Shown here: positions 59,339-64,000 of the stretch, one piece after another
Numbering within the stretch: position 1 is the first letter of the stretch
Layout: every line of letters starts with the position of its first letter
Made by a program: the position numbers and the translations under genes
DNA from: Protonemura montana
Lineage: Eukaryota > Arthropoda > Insecta > Plecoptera > Nemouridae
Length of the DNA: 64,000 nucleotides
Assembly: GCA_947568835.1 (NCBI GenBank)
Contig: OX387610.1
Span: 7,713,501-7,777,500, forward strand
Direction: 5' to 3'
The notes under the pieces: generated by a model
What the model saw: only the letters and a program-made list of their open reading frames with translations
What the model was told of the DNA's origin: nothing
Database searches by the model: none

Positions 59339-59610
59339 GTAGCAATGCAGGGGCAGACCTTGTGCTGGTTTCTTCTCTCACGGGCTAGACTGTAGCAATG
59401 CAGGGAACAGTCCTTGTGCTGGTATCTTCTCTCACGGGCTAGACTGTAGCAATGCTGGGAGCAGTCCTTGTGCTGGTATCTTCTCTCACGGGCTGAACTG
59501 TTGCATTGGTGGGGGCAGTCATTAGGCTGGTATCTTCTCTCGCAGGCTAGACTGTTGCATTGGTGGGGGCAGTCATTAGGCTGGTATCTTCTCTCACTGG
59601 CTAGACTGTG
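59339..59610. repeat. 53-54-bp minisatellite, five copies
   Basis: Units begin near 59341, 59394, 59448, 59501 and 59555, containing GCAGTCCTTGTGCTGGTATC and TTCTCTCACGGGCTAGACTG. An isolated inverted unit is at about 44270-44315. Confidence 0.88.
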
Positions 59611-59924
59611 TACCTCGTTGGCTCCGTGGTATTTTTAAATTGTAATGTATTTTCCGATGACGCAGGTCCTCAATTTTAAAGCTAATAATCCAGAAAAAAT
59701 AATTATATTTTTTTTATCATCCAAAATTGCAGTTTGACGCTAGTTTTTTGAAACAATTTAATTTCCAGTCACTAAATTTAGTATTTTCTCCGTACTTTTA
59801 TTAGTAAAATGAAATTCTCTTTAAAACTGTACTCAAATCTCTTGTATGATAGTAATTTTGCTTGCCAACTTAGAAAAAAAAAATTTGCGATTTTATTATT
59901 AAGAACACTATAAACTATTTGCTA

Positions 59925-60015
59925 TTTAATGGTAGATTTAACGTTTGGTAGCCATAGTGATGCTGAGATCGCTAGGAAGAGCTTTTCAAATCTGCTTGCT
60001 GAAGTTACCAAGGGT
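59925..60015 (+). repeat. single 114-bp-family monomer
   Basis: AATGGTAGATTTAACGTTTG and AGTGATGCTGAGATCGCTA match the array at 3643-4190. Confidence 0.75.
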
Positions 60016-61039
60016 TTATTGTAGATAATCAAATGTGAGTATATATATAAACTAAGCATACATCACAAGCCTAGGGCCATATTTTCCTCACCCCTGGCAG
60101 ATAATAGCGGTAAGGCATGCCAGACACATCAGTTAGAAGGAGAAGATGCACGAATGCTGTAGGTATATTTTCGCTCGGAGTCGCGATTTCGGAACAAGCT
60201 TTATAAAGTGGATCCCAAAAACTCGGAAATCAAAGTTTTCATTGTTTTAAGGGCATTTATAAGGTTCTTTGTTCGATTAAAGTTGATCTTTTCAGGTGTC
60301 CTGATTTCAACCCTTCCCGACTTAACCACCTAATCTGTGTTAGTACCTATTCTCACCCCTTCCCGCCAGGTAAACAACAGAAATATAATTGCAATACAAT
60401 GAAATACATTTGACAACGAAGTTCAATCAATCATTTCTGACAGCTAAAATGTTTCAGAAGTAAATATTGACATCGAAAGCTTGAGCAAAGACCCATCAAG
60501 AGAAAATGAGACAACTGAGTTTCTGGGATGCACTATACCTGTGTCTGAATCTTACTAGAAAACATGAGCACTGCTGCGATCGCTGACTTGAGATGACTTA
60601 TAATGTTGTCTTGGATTTCTTATTTAGGGGGGAGCTGTAATTTAATTTAATTAGATTGTATACAATATCGTGCGCTATGGTAAACAAGGACCGGTGCTTT
60701 ATGATCGTCTATAATTTTACCACACGGAGAATGAAAAACATGTAATTTACGTTAGAAATGTTTCTCTACGTGGTTTTCTTTGCGAGATGGGGAATTTTGA
60801 GGCCGAAACATGCTCTTGCTGAACATGAGGCAAAAGTTTGAAAAGTTTTAACCAAATGGATGTTAAGCTCGAGTCATGCTTGATCAAGTCAAAAGTCGGA
60901 GTTTTTCTCTCCCCTTTTTTGAAACATATGTAAAAAGACAGAAAGTTTTTCTCGAAATTTCTTAGTATCCAAATTGGTTTGTTGTAGAAGTATACTCGAT
61001 CGCTTAGCAAAATGTAAGAAAAGATAAACATGATTTTAC
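60016..61039. other. no gene seen
   Basis: AT-rich; open frames such as 60747-61043 (minus) look like chance. Confidence 0.4.
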
Positions 61040-61235
61040 TCATACTTATGGTTCTACTCCTTGGAGATCGATCATTCTTGTCAAATACATTAAAATTATC
61101 TCAAAAATTGTGTGACCAGGTAGCTCAATAGGTTAGAGCAACACTTGTGATAGGTTGATATTGGGGTTCGAGTCCCCTTTTGGACATCAAGTTTTGATAG
61201 GGTAATAGTGTTAATAATAAAAATATTATTTTATG
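61040..61235 (+). mobile_element. tRNA-like inverted-repeat element, copy
   Basis: ATGGTTCTACTCCTTGGAGA, TTAAAATTATCTCAAAAATT, then AGGTAGCTCAATAGGTTAGA (box A) and GGGGTTCGAGTCCCC (box B, perfect stem), then ATCAAGTTTTGATAGGGTAA. Confidence 0.8.
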
Positions 61236-61536
61236 AACGTTTCGGGAATACATTTCAATCTCTATTTTGGTTTTCAGACTCATGTCTAGTTTATTTAACC
61301 TTAGCACTAGTTTTGATAAACACTTTTTAAACTGAATTTCGAATGCGTACGATTCGTAACTTGTACCTGTTACTTTTTAAAGGGTGAAAGCAGCCCTGAC
61401 AATCTCGATCCGGTTTCCAAAAATATTTTCACAAATTTATTTCTTTCATCTTTGAAAAGATGAAGATGATGATGTTCATGAAGACTTTGATGATCTCTTA
61501 TCGACTCTGAAAGATTCAGACATACGATCCAAACGG

Positions 61537-61960
61537 TTTGGCGTGGTGGAAATACCGGTTCTCGCAGGATCACTGCAGTTAAGCAACACTACTCTGAGTC
61601 GGTATTTGATGGGTGACCATCATACACACGACGAGTTCTGTTTGGGAGAGAGGTTGGAGGGATGAGAGTTAGAACAGAAACATCATTCACCTTGCTTATC
61701 AACCTCTCAACAGCATGGATTAGTAAATTGGAATCCTGCTGTTCGCTTTGTACCGTCTTTCGGAGAGGACTTTAAGCCTTGTTGATCTTTGACAGGAGTA
61801 GGCTACGTGCCGGCACAGGATTTCCCACCACCTTCATACCATTCTAGGCTAGGTTCATCATCACCCTCATAATCACCCACTTATTTAACGATGCAAGCAG
61901 ACCAGTGAAACAGGGCACGTAGTCTAAACAGTGCGTCGTTACCACAACAAATAAACAATT
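61537..61960 (+). mobile_element. 5S rRNA-derived SINE, copy 7
   Basis: Head TACCGGTTCTCGCAGGATCA, AGTTAAGCAACACTACTCTG and GATGGGTGACCATCAT; body and tail (AACAGTGCGTCGTTACCACA) complete. Confidence 0.85.
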
Positions 61961-62024
61961 ACTGATTTACTTACAATTTGTTTGAAAATAATCATAATTG
62001 GATATAATAAAGCCACTATTGTCA

Positions 62025-62105
62025 ACTAGCCGATTGGGTGACTGACGAAAGTTAAGCAACATGTCTACTGACCACGAATTGCGGATGGGTGACCACTGAC
62101 ATGCT
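62025..62105 (+). mobile_element. 5S-like SINE head fragment
   Basis: ACGAAAGTTAAGCAACATGT and GCGGATGGGTGACCACTG are kept; no body follows. Confidence 0.65.
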
Positions 62106-62739
62106 AAACGATATGCGAATAGGTTGTGAAATTCATGACAGTCTCCGAATCAAACTGGCAAAACAATTTTATTCTAAGCAGACCATGAATTGGATTACGA
62201 TAGAATCAATAATCAAAAGTAAACAGAAATGACAATGAACCAATAAACGTCAGGCATATCCGAAGACCGAGGGACAAACTGACGACAGGGATATTAATCC
62301 TGTTTCCTTATTTTCCTCGGCTGCTCCTTGGGGAGTTAACTCAGTTAATCCTGAGCAATCCCGGCAACAGGATCAAGCGATCCTAGGCGTACAACTGCGT
62401 AAGCCTGGCTGTGCACACAGAGAAATTGGCACCCTTATTTGAATGGAAAGGCACCGGTAATGTTTCCCTTGCACAGCCTTAGAGGATAACGTGATAGCTG
62501 CGACGGGCTTGGAGTGTTTTTTCTGATTATCGCATTTACATTTATGTTCAATCTGAATTGCGAGATTGATATGCTGAATTTTGAATGTGATTTTATAAAG
62601 AAAGACGTGTCGGGAGCAAAGGTGTTAATGAATCATCACCATTTTATCGATTGGTTCCGAAAAGCAGAGTTTAAGCTTATAACCCATATAAATTTGGACG
62701 AAAAGAAATGGTAACAACACCTAAATATCTAGAAATATA
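62106..62739. other. no gene seen
   Basis: A small open frame at 62514-62714 has no recognisable product. Confidence 0.4.
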
Positions 62740-62870
62740 TCCTGTGATTTGTGAAATCTGATTTAGATTGCTAAACACCCGCGATAGATAGAGATCGGGG
62801 TTCGATTCCCCGTTTGGGCATCAACTTTTGAGAGAGTATTGTAGTGTTTCTAATAATACAATTCTGTGAT
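62740..62870 (+). mobile_element. tRNA-like inverted-repeat element, box-A-less copy
   Basis: GAGATCGGGGTTCGATTCCC (box B) and GCATCAACTTTTGAGAGAGT are present. The box A half has been replaced by TTTAGATTGCTAAACACCCG. Confidence 0.7.
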
Positions 62871-63969
62871 TGACTGACCATCTTTAAACTCGGGGTTATA
62901 TTCGTAGTGAATCCTGCCTCCGTTGAACAAAATCTTTCAGTGTACGTCGCAGCTTCGCACGCACATTCAGGTGTTTTCATTTATTGTTCGATATTTTAAT
63001 TAAATCAATTCGATTATTTGACGGCGCGGAAAAAGAAACAACTGGGCTGTAATCTTTGTAGAATTTTTGAATCATATTTTAAGCCTAGGTTATTTATGTC
63101 TGTCACCTACTAAACAAAATTATGATAAATACGTGTCTCTATAAAAACTTATCCTTCAACATGACACTACTCATAAAATATTGAACGCTAATTTTTTTTA
63201 GATATGTAAAAATAATTGTAAAATGTATTTTTTTATGTAACTTACTAGTGCATGCGCTAGATAAACGAATTATTATTATTGCCATTGTTATGTTATAAAA
63301 TACCCTTAAAGTGAAAGTTGTAAGATTTTTGTTCGGGCAAATGAAAATGGTTTGGTTTTCAGCCCGTCCAAAACTAGATTATTTTTCTTTAACCCTTGAG
63401 TTTTCGCACGGCATCACCAACAAAAAGGTAGATCATTACTTTGAAAGGAATCTGATGATGCTTATCTATGGGATCAACCAACAACATCATAACCTCTCCA
63501 CAAATTCCCCTCGAAGTATGAAAAGGCGGAAAAATAATCCTCGTGGACTTAGCCAATATTATCATGTTTCTCTTCTCCACACAAAACCCCTTGCTCTTGA
63601 TCCTGCCTGATCCTGATCCCTTGAGGATAAATTCGAACAGGTGAAATTAGCCAGGATTCCGTCGGATCAGTGGGTATTATTAAATTAATAATTACACAAA
63701 TACCTGCGCTGCCGGCTCAAAAGGGTTTTTTCTTGGTGAACTTAATCTACGGTAGGTACTTACAGAAAATCCATCGTACTATCGTATGTGCATAGTATAG
63801 GTGTATAATATATTTTTATTTTGCACACACATGATAAAGCATTGCAATTTTAAAGTACCAAAGCATTTCCAAAAAAAAAAAAACTATGACATATTTTCTT
63901 ATAATCTCCAAAGATAAGGGCAGTAGAGATAAAATACAGCTAGCTTAGTTTTTTATTGTTAGGTTAATT
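62871..63969. other. no gene seen
   Basis: AT-rich. The open frames at 63311-63610 (plus) and 63389-63580 (minus) are not convincing. Confidence 0.4.
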
Positions 63970-64000
63970 AATTGATTTGTGGTGTTTAGCGACGCACTGT
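63970..64000 (-). mobile_element. 5S-derived SINE tail, cut by window end
   Basis: TTGATTTGTGGTGTTTAGCG then ACGCACTGT is the tail of a reverse copy continuing beyond the window. Confidence 0.65.

Noticed and set aside
61107..61190. Functional tRNA gene (box B is a perfect stem)
   Set aside because: The acceptor stem does not pair, and the unit is embedded in the inverted-repeat element family.

Overview
The window is nuclear DNA of an animal. It is AT-rich, its genes have GT-AG introns and metazoan-type proteins, and it carries many dispersed short repeats. The gene set and the small secreted or membrane proteins fit an arthropod, probably an insect (inference). I cannot name the species.

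Layout. 1-10.1 kb: 3'-truncated minus-strand gene for a type II membrane glycosyltransferase of family GT92. Its 6.5-kb first coding intron holds a 114-bp tandem array, a hAT element with a perfect 8-bp target duplication, a 5S-rRNA-derived SINE and a tRNA-like element. 10.9-15.7 kb: probable promoter region, a MITE, and an unrecognised minus-strand ORF. 15.9-18.5 kb: CLUAP1/IFT38, a ciliary transport protein, in 8 coding exons. 20.7-23.7 kb: unrecognised 89-aa membrane protein. 24.9-25.5 kb: LYRM4/ISD11 (iron-sulfur cluster assembly), minus strand. 26.5-26.9 kb: unrecognised 94-aa single-pass protein. 28.0-33.4 kb: SGSH (lysosomal heparan sulfatase), minus strand, 10 exons. 33.9-35.6 kb: PMM2 (phosphomannomutase), divergent from SGSH. 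35.8-37.0 kb: an orphan terminal exon candidate and an intronless AUH (methylglutaconyl-CoA hydratase), minus strand. 37-64 kb: no host gene that I can support. This part is a graveyard of 5S-derived SINEs, tRNA-containing inverted-repeat elements, MITEs, foldback elements, a LINE fragment, a possible solo LTR, minisatellites and a long hexanucleotide microsatellite.

The genes are ordinary housekeeping functions that do not form one pathway. LYRM4 and AUH are mitochondrial, SGSH and PMM2 touch glycan metabolism, and CLUAP1 is ciliary. The main oddities are three GC-AG introns among about 29 visible coding introns, an intronless AUH next to an unexplained terminal exon, and an element family in which a tRNA-like promoter unit sits between long inverted repeats. 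All exon joins were done by eye from frame and splice consensus. None is supported by transcripts.
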